Made by a program: the position numbers and the translations under genes
Shown: one piece after another, positions 10,201 to 16,571 of the stretch
Layout of the letters: each line of letters begins with the position of its first letter
Numbering within the stretch: position 1 is the stretch's first letter
Assembly (NCBI GenBank): GCA_002746535.1
Contig: NVWA01000023.1
Span: 1 to 64,000, forward strand
DNA length: 64,000 bases
Direction of reading: 5' to 3'
Source: Planctomycetota bacterium
GTDB taxonomy: Bacteria > Planctomycetota > GCA-2746535
The notes under the pieces: generated by a model
The model's database searches: none
What the model saw: the letters and a program-made list of their open reading frames with translations, nothing else
What the model was told of the DNA's origin: nothing

Positions 10201-10271
10201 GAGGTTTCTGCAGAAATCAAAAAACTGTTTGTTAAAATCATTAAAAATAAAAATAAGATTGGTTTTTGCAT
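7251..10271 (-). CDS. Secreted GH42-like (beta-galactosidase-type) glycoside hydrolase
   Basis: 1006 residues with a signal peptide (about 1-21). After a beta-sandwich-like N-terminal region (~25-115) comes a TIM-barrel-like region with the GH42-type acid/base context YNIADEIG (Glu240) and the family-like block LDKLNNQWGT near 274-282. Around residues 640-690 LLILPEIWAM...GGVVIADHF resembles the flavodoxin-like trimerisation domain of GH42 enzymes. The last ~200 residues are beta-rich. It is longer than standard GH42 (~650-700) and secreted, pointing to degradation of an external polysaccharide. The nucleophile is not certain. It stands alone, flanked by spacers of ~100-130 bases; no sulfatase or transporter is beside it. 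Confidence 0.65.
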   Translation of the reverse strand: MQKPILFLFLMILTNSFLISAETSSLLAEIQGNKIVLLGEKLKLNLKFSNKIIGKKVTVQWIDSKNRVCEELTKNIAEESSRMSFKFMLSKPIGYHHQITVKIDNILQNTKHDFIVKYPYKKWIDYKACVWAHYDQAYGSLLREAGINGSISGKENVTYNDFDFYMDNICYEVFAYYHKRRGEHIAIKKLWEQKPNRRVIQHRRPSLTDEGSYEKVRTRLWHTIEKSKDFRPLFYNIADEIGITDQSSVSDLDWEYSSRTAWRYWLENKYKSLDKLNNQWGTNHDTWRSVRAFFPSTHHLYDQLWLNHLLPAQFKNIKKLNKEFNVGVQSFEEFILAYRKIRTDDASLSAEGLTKKFKNISSFNKVFSSNFKEFKSASQFIKQWESWVDKQDSINTKNWNLSWWCDWREYMDDYMANGLGRARKIGQEKDPEGIFGITGTHHPGVFSGHNYAKLMKNLDYIMPYDIGQSFELMRGLNPNYLFMNPTWQKGNKLKRDIWYHFFHNCRGLLSWDNHETKNKLIDRKNFKLTQRGKDGAETLKEITNGLDQIIFQSKRVNNGIAIYQSQASARINWIHQFINLGRHWIKRQSWHEYKQDGRSTLRTSWIKIIEDLHLQFLFISPEQLLNNRLKKEEIKLLILPEIWAMNKNEADTIKLFVKNGGVVIADHFTGLYDFQGKRREKGILDEAFGIDQTLVMGDPRHGKHKETTSDLKTNKALKILADQFHFKELNTRPKGFNPVKLYSANALYYAGSKNNVGLVSNNYGKGTFIFLNIDLSHYSRTRMVKDKKDQRENLLKLIAFFIPNKLKSEVSIRNTKSNKRQQGTEVVFYEVNNNEKIMAVWRNFQVTKDGLGGENYFDNSIFEKTENITIEWESEYHIKNQRTGEYLGFKNSLKLKLDPWIPLILSLSKNKFEEFSILKTNSVAKLGQVKKIEIQAKSDNLHVYNITVSNPKGKRIYYYSKDISSRFENIIFEIPFALNDLQGQWNVEIVDVFTKFKKTLKVNLGK

Positions 10272-10402
10272 GTTTGGCCCTAGGTAGGAATGGGTTATTT
10301 TGATTTCGCAAAGGATATGAATAATTAATTGGTATTCTATTAGAATATCATGTGGAAAGATTTAATTTTGAAAATATTAGCATTTAGGATTACTGGTAGA
10401 TC

Positions 10403-11059
10403 ATGAAGTTTGCATTATTCTTTTTATGTATAATTATGGTAATTGTTTATGGCATTATTCAGTTAACAAGTCCATTTAAATTCTTTTTAATATGGCCACT
10501 CATAAATATGTTTTTCATGATGTATGCTTATATTAGGAATAAACCTCAGCTTGTAATGGGTAAAAAATTAGATGGCTCATTTAATTTAAATTTGTTAAAA
10601 ATAAATTTACCTTGGTTATTGTTTACATGGATAATTTTTCAAATTCAAATCCGTTTTAATAGAGAAGAATTTAGTCATAATATTATTGGTACCAATTTAT
10701 GGATATCTAGAAAACCAGGAGGAAAAGATTCTTTAGATAAATTTGACACTCTTGTTGATTTGACTTGCGAGTTTCCTCGGGATCAATTTAATCTTAACTA
10801 TATTTGTTGTCCTAATTTGGATGGTCACGAATTATCAGAACTTCCAGTAATTCAAGATTTACCAAAAGATAAAAACATTTTGATTCATTGTGCTAATGGT
10901 CATGGCAGGTCATCTTTATATGTTGCAATTGTTCTTGTTAATTGGAATGTCGTAGCTACGTATGAAGAAGCTCTCCAATTAATTTTAAAAAGTAGAGCTT
11001 TGGCTAAGCCAAATAGTTCTCAAAAAAAATGGTTATATTCATTTGATAAAAAGGATTAA
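10403..11059 (+). CDS. Membrane-anchored dual-specificity-type protein phosphatase
   Basis: 218 residues. The N-terminal ~75 residues hold three hydrophobic helices (residues ~3-20, ~24-45 and ~72-85). The rest is a compact phosphatase domain with the P-loop HCANGHGRSS, matching HCxxGxxR, near residues 165-174. The general-acid region DLTCEFP and the following CCPNLDGHELSE fit small DSP/PTP-like enzymes. The likely job is dephosphorylation of a phosphotyrosine, phosphoserine or phosphoinositide-like substrate on the cytoplasmic face. Homologues with this head-plus-DSP layout exist in several proteobacteria, to my recollection. The gene stands alone; the next gene starts 189 bases downstream. 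Confidence 0.7.
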   Translation: MKFALFFLCIIMVIVYGIIQLTSPFKFFLIWPLINMFFMMYAYIRNKPQLVMGKKLDGSFNLNLLKINLPWLLFTWIIFQIQIRFNREEFSHNIIGTNLWISRKPGGKDSLDKFDTLVDLTCEFPRDQFNLNYICCPNLDGHELSELPVIQDLPKDKNILIHCANGHGRSSLYVAIVLVNWNVVATYEEALQLILKSRALAKPNSSQKKWLYSFDKKD

Positions 11060-11248
11060 TTTTAATTATCTATGAGTGATTCAAACTAGGCTATTTGGCT
11101 TTATTGCTATTGGGAAACTTTTCAATCTAAATACGTTGTAATTTAACTTCATAGGTATATTAAAAATTGTTTTAACATTTATATGAGTTTATACTCTCAT
11201 CATTAGTTCGTTAAAAATATTAATATTGTTTATGTAAAGGGGTTAATT

Positions 11249-11857
11249 ATGGAGTTTTTAAAACAATCGTTTTTCTTACTTATTTTATGTTTTGGTCTTT
11301 TTTTTAGTCCAATATCTGCTGGTAATAAAGGTAAAGGAGGAGATGGATTTAGAAAAGCTGCAAAGAATTATGACAAAAAAGCTGAAGAAGCCAAAAAGGC
11401 TGGTAAAGGTGAATTAGCAAAACTTTATCATCAGCAAGCAGAAATTAAAAGAAAAAATGCAAAACTTGCTGATCAAGGAAAAGGTTGTGATTGGAAGGAA
11501 TATTATAAAAATGATAAAGAGATTAAAAAACTAAGTGGTCATGAACACGGAAAAAAAGGTCATCACAAAAAGGGTCATGATCACAAGAAAAAAGATCATA
11601 AAAATAAGGAAGGTAAACCTGGTGATGGTTTTAGAGAAACTGCTAAAAAATATGATGCAAAATCAAAAGAAGCAGGAAAAGCTGGTAATAAAGATTTAGC
11701 AAAACTTTACAAACGTCAAGCCGAAATCAAACGTGCCGCTGCTGAACTAGGTGATGATGGTAAATGGAAAGAAATTGATTGGAAAGAATATCAAAAAAAT
11801 GATATAAAGATTCAAGGTCATAATAAAGGTAAGAAGCATCACAAAAAGAAACATTAA
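11249..11857 (+). CDS. Secreted lysine/histidine-rich protein with two ~60-residue repeats
   Basis: 202 residues with a clear signal peptide (cleavage near residue 24, ISAG). Residues 30-89 and 124-185 are two copies of one unit (DGFR..AK.YD.K..EA.KAG...LAKLY..QAEIKR..A.L...G...DWKEY.KND). Between them and at the C-terminus lie His/Lys-rich linkers (for example HEHGKKGHHKKGHDHKKK). The repeats should form short amphipathic helices; the linkers could bind metals or polyanions. I recognise no family. An AAGGGG-type ribosome site precedes the ATG and a good terminator hairpin follows. The neighbouring GbsR-like gene converges on it. Confidence 0.8.
   Translation: MEFLKQSFFLLILCFGLFFSPISAGNKGKGGDGFRKAAKNYDKKAEEAKKAGKGELAKLYHQQAEIKRKNAKLADQGKGCDWKEYYKNDKEIKKLSGHEHGKKGHHKKGHDHKKKDHKNKEGKPGDGFRETAKKYDAKSKEAGKAGNKDLAKLYKRQAEIKRAAAELGDDGKWKEIDWKEYQKNDIKIQGHNKGKKHHKKKH
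11336..11803 (+). repeat. Internal duplication inside the secreted Lys/His-rich gene
   Basis: Codons 30-89 (11336-11515) and 124-185 (11618-11803) encode two versions of the same ~60-residue unit, about half identical at the protein level. The unit boundaries match the start GDGFR and end DWKEY.KND. The DNA between them encodes the His/Lys-rich linker. Confidence 0.75.
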
Positions 11858-11891
11858 ATAATAATATTTTTATTTAATTTGAGGACTTCAG

Positions 11892-11927
11892 TTTATTCTC
11901 TCTCTAAATGATATGGGAGAGAATAAA
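11892..11927 (+). terminator. Rho-independent terminator after the Lys/His-rich gene
   Basis: Eleven-base perfect arms, TTTATTCTCTC (11892-11902) and GAGAGAATAAA (11917-11927), extendable by one or two pairs, followed by a T-rich run TTATTTATTTT. It lies 35 bases after the stop and just before the convergent end of the GbsR-like gene. On the opposite strand the tail is not T-rich, so it mainly serves the plus strand. Confidence 0.75.
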
Positions 11928-11931
11928 TTAT

Positions 11932-12447
11932 TTATTTTGAAATATCAAATTGAAGAATCAGATTGCTTAAACAACTGTTAAGATTTTTAACCTCTTTCAG
12001 TTTATCTTGAAAAGTATCTAGTTCTTGACTTTCTACACCAGTATCTTGCATGTGGTCTAGTTTTTGTTGTATTCTTTCAACAAAGGCAATTGTAGAAGTT
12101 AATCTATTATCCAACATTGATTTCAATGCTTTTTGTATAAGTATGTTTACAGATTTTTCAGCAATGTAATAATCTTTTCTAGAACCTTTGACCCAATCTT
12201 TTTGAATAAATTCAAGCTTTAATAATTCTTTGACTGTACCGCAGATAGTGGCTTTAGAGGTTTCTAATTCTTCTGTAATATCATCTAACGATAACGGGCG
12301 GTTACTTAAAAATAATACGGAGAAAACCATTCCTGTTATTCGCTTATGTCCCATGGTGATAGCGGCTTTACCGAAACTGCTGACAAAATCTTCATAGATG
12401 TCTTTAAGTAAAACTTTATCAGATAGTATTGAGTTCTTGGCAATCAA
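11932..12447 (-). CDS. GbsR/MarR-family transcriptional regulator
   Basis: 171 residues. The winged-helix part matches the GbsR pattern: GHKRITGMVFSVLFLSNRPL, then SLDDITEELETSKATICGTVKELL (recognition helix with SKAT) and an acidic/hydrophobic helical C-terminus that would dimerise. GbsR-type proteins regulate osmoprotectant or envelope genes in response to small molecules; the target here is unknown. The start is a TTG at 12447, supported by AAAGGAG six bases upstream. A perfect 9-base inverted repeat lies 38-61 bases upstream, in the promoter position, so autoregulation is likely. No obvious transporter target is adjacent. Confidence 0.8.
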   Translation of the reverse strand: MIAKNSILSDKVLLKDIYEDFVSSFGKAAITMGHKRITGMVFSVLFLSNRPLSLDDITEELETSKATICGTVKELLKLEFIQKDWVKGSRKDYYIAEKSVNILIQKALKSMLDNRLTSTIAFVERIQQKLDHMQDTGVESQELDTFQDKLKEVKNLNSCLSNLILQFDISK

Positions 12448-12757
12448 AACGGACTCCTTTGGTTGGTAGTGCTTATTAAATATGAATATTCAGGTTATTC
12501 TGAATATTTCGAACGTACCTAATATTTCGGATGAAAATGGGCAGATCTTTACTGGAAAGACTTGTACGTTTTAAAAATTCGTAATCTTTATACTTATTGT
12601 GAATTAACCCTTAATAAGCTTAAGTTACTTAAGATTTGCAGTTATTATTCTTATGACTGAGTCATTAAATCATTTATAGATTGATTGAACAGGCAGAGTA
12701 TTTTCTATTTGAAAACATTCTGATTGGTAGCCTTATTTGGTTTTTGGTGCTACAAGA
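12448..12757. other. 310-base intergenic region upstream of the GbsR-like gene
   Basis: The region between the regulator's start and the end of the MORN-like gene. It holds the regulator's Shine-Dalgarno (about 12451-12460), a 9-base inverted repeat (12485-12508), a direct repeat of AATATTTCG (12503-12511 and 12521-12529), and otherwise AT-rich sequence with no credible reading frame or RNA gene that I can see. Confidence 0.6.
12485..12508 (-). promoter_or_regulatory. Palindromic operator candidate upstream of the GbsR-like regulator
   Basis: Perfect inverted repeat: AATATTCAG (12485-12493), six-base centre GTTATT, CTGAATATT (12500-12508). Size (24 bases) and position (38-61 bases before the TTG start) are as expected for a dimeric winged-helix regulator blocking its own promoter. 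The flank repeats AATATTTCG, which could be a half-site. This is inference from symmetry and position; no consensus is known to me for this protein. Confidence 0.55.
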
Positions 12758-12774
12758 TTACCTTAGATTACCTT
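12755..12774 (-). repeat. 10-base tandem duplication over a stop codon
   Basis: AGATTACCTT occurs twice back to back (12755-12764 and 12765-12774, plus-strand reading). The stop codon of the MORN-like gene (12758-12760) lies in the copy distal to the gene. With a single copy the frame would run five codons further (ending VAPKTK), so the present C-terminus was probably set by slipped-strand duplication. Confidence 0.6.
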
Positions 12775-13570
12775 CCTCATCAGATGCATTGGTCTCTGTG
12801 AGTTTTCCATTTTTATAATTTCTAATTTCAAAATTTTCATTATCAAATACAGAACCTTTGTGAGGTATGCCCTCTTTATAAATACACTTTGCCGTTATCG
12901 TTTTATTTTTATTGTAAGAAACTCTTTCGCCGATTATTTTATTATCTTTCCATTCTAATATAACTTTTAGTTGACCAGTAACGTAATAAGCTTTCATCTT
13001 TCCATTTCGTTTATTATCTTTCCATTCATCTTCACTTTCCAAGATTCCTTTTTTAGTCCACATTTTTCGAATACCGTTTACTTTTTTATCGATAATGGTG
13101 AATTGTAATTTTTTAATTCCATTCTTATAAAAATGGGTCAAGTGTTTAACCCCTTTGACACCTGTAAAAGTACTTCTAGTTTTTAATATTCCATTTAAAT
13201 GAAAGATTTCCTTTTTTGTGAGTTCTCCTTTTTTCCAATAAAGGATTTTGTCTGTTGTTTTATCTTCTCTCCAATATTTTTGCTCACCATCTTTTTTTCC
13301 ATGGGAATAATTGATGATAATTTTTTTTGCTCCATTTTTGTAAAATGCCATAGATGGACCATGTTCAATATCCTGATCTCCTTTTTTATAGGTAGATATG
13401 GATGATCTAAGTATTTTTTTTGTATCTTTGTCGTGGTATGTTTTAGCAATGTCAATTTTTAATTCTTTTTTTACTTTTATGACTTTGTTAGGTTCTTGAT
13501 CTGCAAATAAAGTTGAACTTATAATAACTAAAAAAAGTATTTGAAGTTGTTTGATCATATTAGTTCCCAT
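12758..13570 (-). CDS. Secreted MORN-like (YwqK-type) repeat protein
   Basis: 270 residues with a signal peptide (about residues 5-23, IKQLQILFLVIISSTLFA). The rest consists of MORN-2-type repeats of ~22 residues with the pattern (F/Y)Y.NG..K...... .G...G....W: AFYKNGAKK, HFYKNGIKK, MWTKKGILE and YYVTGQLKV are visible. Databases often label these 'toxin-antitoxin YwqK antitoxin', but no toxin is near and the protein is exported, so I do not follow that name. An ATG four codons in is an alternative start. It is the last gene of the rpsJ-dnaX-ybaB run, 12 bases after ybaB. A 10-base tandem duplication covers its stop codon. Confidence 0.7.
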   Translation of the reverse strand: MGTNMIKQLQILFLVIISSTLFADQEPNKVIKVKKELKIDIAKTYHDKDTKKILRSSISTYKKGDQDIEHGPSMAFYKNGAKKIIINYSHGKKDGEQKYWREDKTTDKILYWKKGELTKKEIFHLNGILKTRSTFTGVKGVKHLTHFYKNGIKKLQFTIIDKKVNGIRKMWTKKGILESEDEWKDNKRNGKMKAYYVTGQLKVILEWKDNKIIGERVSYNKNKTITAKCIYKEGIPHKGSVFDNENFEIRNYKNGKLTETNASDEEGNLR

Positions 13571-13582
13571 TGTAAGTTTTAA

Positions 13583-13891
13583 TTATTTTTTAAATTGAGA
13601 AGGATCAAGATTGCCAGCCATTTTAAGAGCTTGCTCTTGTGATTTTTCTTGAACTCTTTTTGTGGCTACATTATGTGCACCTTTAATCAATTTGATTAAA
13701 GTGTCTTTTTCTTCCACTTTCAACATTTCGTCATCAATTTCAATATTTTCGATTTCATGAGCGCCATTTACGGTAACTCGAACCATTCCAGCTGCAGCTT
13801 CGCCTGTAGCTTTAATTTCTTTTAAATTCTCATTCATTTGTTTAAACATATCACCAATGCCGGGCATGTTTTGTAGTAATTTATCAAACAT
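13583..13891 (-). CDS. ybaB: YbaB/EbfC family nucleoid-associated protein
   Basis: 102 residues, standard for the family. The start MFDKLLQNMPGIGDMFKQM is followed by VRVTVNGAHEIENIEIDDEML, the conserved beta-hairpin core, and a helical C-terminus. YbaB proteins form dimers that bind DNA and coat the nucleoid. The gene starts directly at the dnaX stop (no spacer). This is the widespread dnaX-ybaB arrangement, but recR, the usual third gene, is absent here and a MORN-like secreted protein follows instead. Confidence 0.9.
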   Translation of the reverse strand: MFDKLLQNMPGIGDMFKQMNENLKEIKATGEAAAGMVRVTVNGAHEIENIEIDDEMLKVEEKDTLIKLIKGAHNVATKRVQEKSQEQALKMAGNLDPSQFKK

Positions 13892-15640
13892 TTAATTTTC
13901 CTTTTTTTTAATATTTATTACTTCACAATCGAATTGATCAATCACCTTTTTTATATCTGGATCGGATAATACTTTTTCTTCTTCCATACGAAGAGATTCG
14001 CCAATGGATATCTTCACGTCTTTTTTATCAGGCAAACTAATTCGGTCATCTATTTCAACCGTTTTTTTTTTATCTGAGATATTATTGAGAATGTATTGGA
14101 TTTTAAGTGATTCGTTGAATCGATTAAATATTGCCGAAGTTACACTTTGTTTTCTTGTATCAGTATTGACAGAATTAATGATACGTTCGTTATCACCTGT
14201 GAGTTCTATGGTAATTTGGTTATCAATAACTTGGGTAACTTTTGATAAATTCTTTTTTAGAATACTTGCCAGAATAGGATCTTTTGAAGTTATATCTTCT
14301 ACTATTGATGGCCAACCACTTATTAATTGGGATTCACTTGCTTTTGTATTTGTCGGTTTGGTTGCAATTTGACTTTGTGGTTCTTCATGAGTAATCGCTG
14401 GGTTGGGTGCCGCCGTTTCTGTTGAGGGTTTTCTCATCAAAGGATTCTCATTTCTAGATTGAGAAGTAGGAGCAGATTGAGTTTGAGTCGTTGACTCATT
14501 CGTATATTTATTTGATTTGATTTCTTTTGCTATATCAGCTAAAGCAATTAAGTCTGAGGAATGACACATGCGTATAAGTGTCATTTCCAAGAGAACCCTC
14601 GGAACATTGGAATATTTAATTTTATTGCGAGTATCGCTGAGCATTTGAATCATGTATTGAATGCCATCTCTTCTGACTTTTACGCTCAATGCTTTGATTT
14701 GATCAAAATAAAATGCATTTGAAATATAGTCTATAGATTCTTCTCCACATTCTTGGACAACAATAATATCTCTGAGTATTTCCATTAATCGCTCACAAAT
14801 TTCACCGAGATCAAAACCTTTTTGAATAAATTGATGGACCTTGTTAAATAGTTGGTTGTGATCGGAAGAAAAAATATGATCAATTAATTCAATTAGTTCA
14901 TTGTCAGCAATTGATCCAGTAATTTCAATGATTGTTTGAGTTGTGATATTACCATCAGCATAAGCAATCGCTTGATCTAATAGCGATTGCGAATCTCTAT
15001 GAGCTCCTCTAGCTTTTGCGGCAATGAATTGAAGAGCATTTTCTTCAATGGTTATATTTTCTTTTTCGCAAATATATTTTAGACGTTTAATAATGTCGAT
15101 CGCTTGGATTTGTTTGAATCCAAGAATTTGGCATCTTGATAGAATCGTTTCAGGTAGTTTTTGTATTTCTGTTGTTGCAAAAATAAATTTAACGTGTGGC
15201 GGCGGTTCTTCAAGGGTTTTTAATAAGGCATTGAATGCCTGCTGGGTAACCATGTGAACTTCATCAATGATATAAATTTTAAAAGTTGATTTCGTTGGTT
15301 GATAATCGACATTTGCAATAAGATCGCGAATATCTTCAACTTTATTATTTGAAGCTCCATCAAATTCAATGACATCCATATGAATACATTTTGAAACTTC
15401 AAAACATTGTTCGCAATTATTACATGAGTTCCCGTTGGCTGCATTGGGGCAAACTAAGGCTTTTGCAAATATTCTAGCTAAGGAAGTTTTGCCAACACCA
15501 CGAGGACCCGTGAATAAATATGCATGACCAACGCGGTCTTGAGTAATAGAGTTTTTAAGGGTTTTGGCAACTTCTTCTTGACCAACACAATCGTCAAATG
15601 TTTGTGGTCGGTACTTTAACGCAAGTACTTCGTACCCCAT
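13892..15640 (-). CDS. dnaX: DNA polymerase III subunit gamma/tau
   Basis: 582 residues. AAA+ clamp-loader motifs are in order: Walker A GPRGVGKT (45-52), the four-cysteine zinc module C64...C73xxC76xxC79, Walker B IIDEVHM (125-130) and the sensor-1 region ATTEIQKLPETILSRCQ. Domain III and a low-complexity Pro/Thr/Ser linker (~385-440) follow, then a short tau-like C-terminal part. It loads the beta clamp and organises the replisome. Near residue 524 the gene contains ten consecutive A; both shifted frames stop within four codons, so a shorter form may be made (see findings). It starts 27 bases after rpsJ and abuts ybaB. Confidence 0.93.
   Translation of the reverse strand: MGYEVLALKYRPQTFDDCVGQEEVAKTLKNSITQDRVGHAYLFTGPRGVGKTSLARIFAKALVCPNAANGNSCNNCEQCFEVSKCIHMDVIEFDGASNNKVEDIRDLIANVDYQPTKSTFKIYIIDEVHMVTQQAFNALLKTLEEPPPHVKFIFATTEIQKLPETILSRCQILGFKQIQAIDIIKRLKYICEKENITIEENALQFIAAKARGAHRDSQSLLDQAIAYADGNITTQTIIEITGSIADNELIELIDHIFSSDHNQLFNKVHQFIQKGFDLGEICERLMEILRDIIVVQECGEESIDYISNAFYFDQIKALSVKVRRDGIQYMIQMLSDTRNKIKYSNVPRVLLEMTLIRMCHSSDLIALADIAKEIKSNKYTNESTTQTQSAPTSQSRNENPLMRKPSTETAAPNPAITHEEPQSQIATKPTNTKASESQLISGWPSIVEDITSKDPILASILKKNLSKVTQVIDNQITIELTGDNERIINSVNTDTRKQSVTSAIFNRFNESLKIQYILNNISDKKKTVEIDDRISLPDKKDVKISIGESLRMEEEKVLSDPDIKKVIDQFDCEVINIKKKEN
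14062..14071 (-). other. A10 slippery tract inside dnaX
   Basis: On the coding strand codons 523-527 read GAT AAA AAA AAA ACG, giving ten A in a row. A -1 slip gives Asn-Gly then TGA; a +1 slip gives Arg-Leu-Lys then TAG. Products would be 528-529 residues instead of 582. An A-run in dnaX is a known place for slippage (transcriptional in Thermus, ribosomal in E. coli); whether it works here is inferred. Confidence 0.55.
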
Positions 15641-15667
15641 GAGAAGTTACCTCTTTGAGCTGATGAC

Positions 15668-15985
15668 CTAAGCTTTGATTCGAATATCAACACCTGCTGG
15701 CATGTCGATTTTATTTAGAGCATCCATTGTTTTACCGGTAGGCTCTATTATATCAATTAATCTCTTATGTGTTCTGATTTCAAATTGTTCACGTGCTTTT
15801 TTGTTAACATGTGGACTTCTAAGAACAGTATATCGTTCAATTTTTGTTGGAAGTGGAATTGGGCCATGTACTTTTGCCCCTGTACGTTTTGCCGCATCAA
15901 TAATAGAGCTTGTACAGCCATCAATTACTTCAACATCGTATGCCATTAAACGAATTCTTACTTTTGGTTTTTCTTTTTTTGCCAT
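15668..15985 (-). CDS. rpsJ: 30S ribosomal protein S10
   Basis: 105 residues, full length. Recognisable blocks are [39 protein letters not shown], the loop [17 protein letters not shown] and the C-terminal [13 protein letters not shown]10 sits in the 30S head and also works as NusE in transcription antitermination. Here it is separated from the usual S10 ribosomal operon and from fusA/tuf: a 586-base spacer lies upstream and dnaX directly downstream, so S10 and the clamp loader are probably co-transcribed. The promoter must lie in the upstream spacer. Confidence 0.95.
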   Translation of the reverse strand: MAKKEKPKVRIRLMAYDVEVIDGCTSSIIDAAKRTGAKVHGPIPLPTKIERYTVLRSPHVNKKAREQFEIRTHKRLIDIIEPTGKTMDALNKIDMPAGVDIRIKA

Positions 15986-16571
15986 CTAAATACTGTCTCT
16001 AGAAAATAGTTTACTTGAGTGTTCAAAAGGACGCGAAATTTTATAGAAAACTTGTCTAGAGTAAAGTAGAAAGGTAAAAAGACCCAAAATTTGCTCATTT
16101 GCTAGAATATAGAAAATTTGATTGAAAAGCCACTATTCAAAATCAACTAAGTTGCATTTTGAAAACTATCTGAATTGCTACCTTAAGCACTCTGATGAAA
16201 ACAAGTATATAGAACTGAGAACCAATATATTTCCAAGTGATTTCAAACATTAGATTAGAAGGTTGGATATATGAATTTTTCAATATCAATATTACAGAAT
16301 TTATACCAAAGTAAAAAGGTGTGTTAATTAATAATTATTTTTAAATCTTTGCGAACGTAAATAAGTCCTAATTCAAAAGGTGACATTCTTTTTAATAGTG
16401 TTGTTTTTCCTATTGTTGTCTAATCCAAGAATCGTTTTAGTTTAGTATCTAGGTGATGTACAAGTCGGTGAAATTTTGTGTCTATCTGATTTAAACTATT
16501 TAAAATGTTTCATTTCCTGGAGATAAGTATTTTATACCATCTCTTTAATAAATTGGATCTCATAATTTCAA
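15986..16571. other. 586-base intergenic region between divergent rpsJ and MFS genes
   Basis: It should hold two divergent promoters. I find no tRNA, no reading frame with a good ribosome site and no strong terminator. A weak inverted repeat CTCTAGA (15997-16003) / TCTAGAG (16055-16061) lies close to the rpsJ start, with a TATAAA-like box on the minus strand between its arms (near 16042). The middle is featureless AT-rich DNA. Its size is unusual for this compact region, so an unrecognised RNA or leader is possible. Confidence 0.5.

Noticed and set aside
12758..13570. Toxin-antitoxin system suggested by the YwqK-like repeats
   Set aside because: The protein has a signal peptide, consists of MORN-like repeats, and no toxin-like small gene is adjacent.
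15675..15989. 104-residue open frame on the plus strand opposite rpsJ
   Set aside because: It mirrors the conserved rpsJ gene, has no ribosome site and no family resemblance; it is an antisense shadow.
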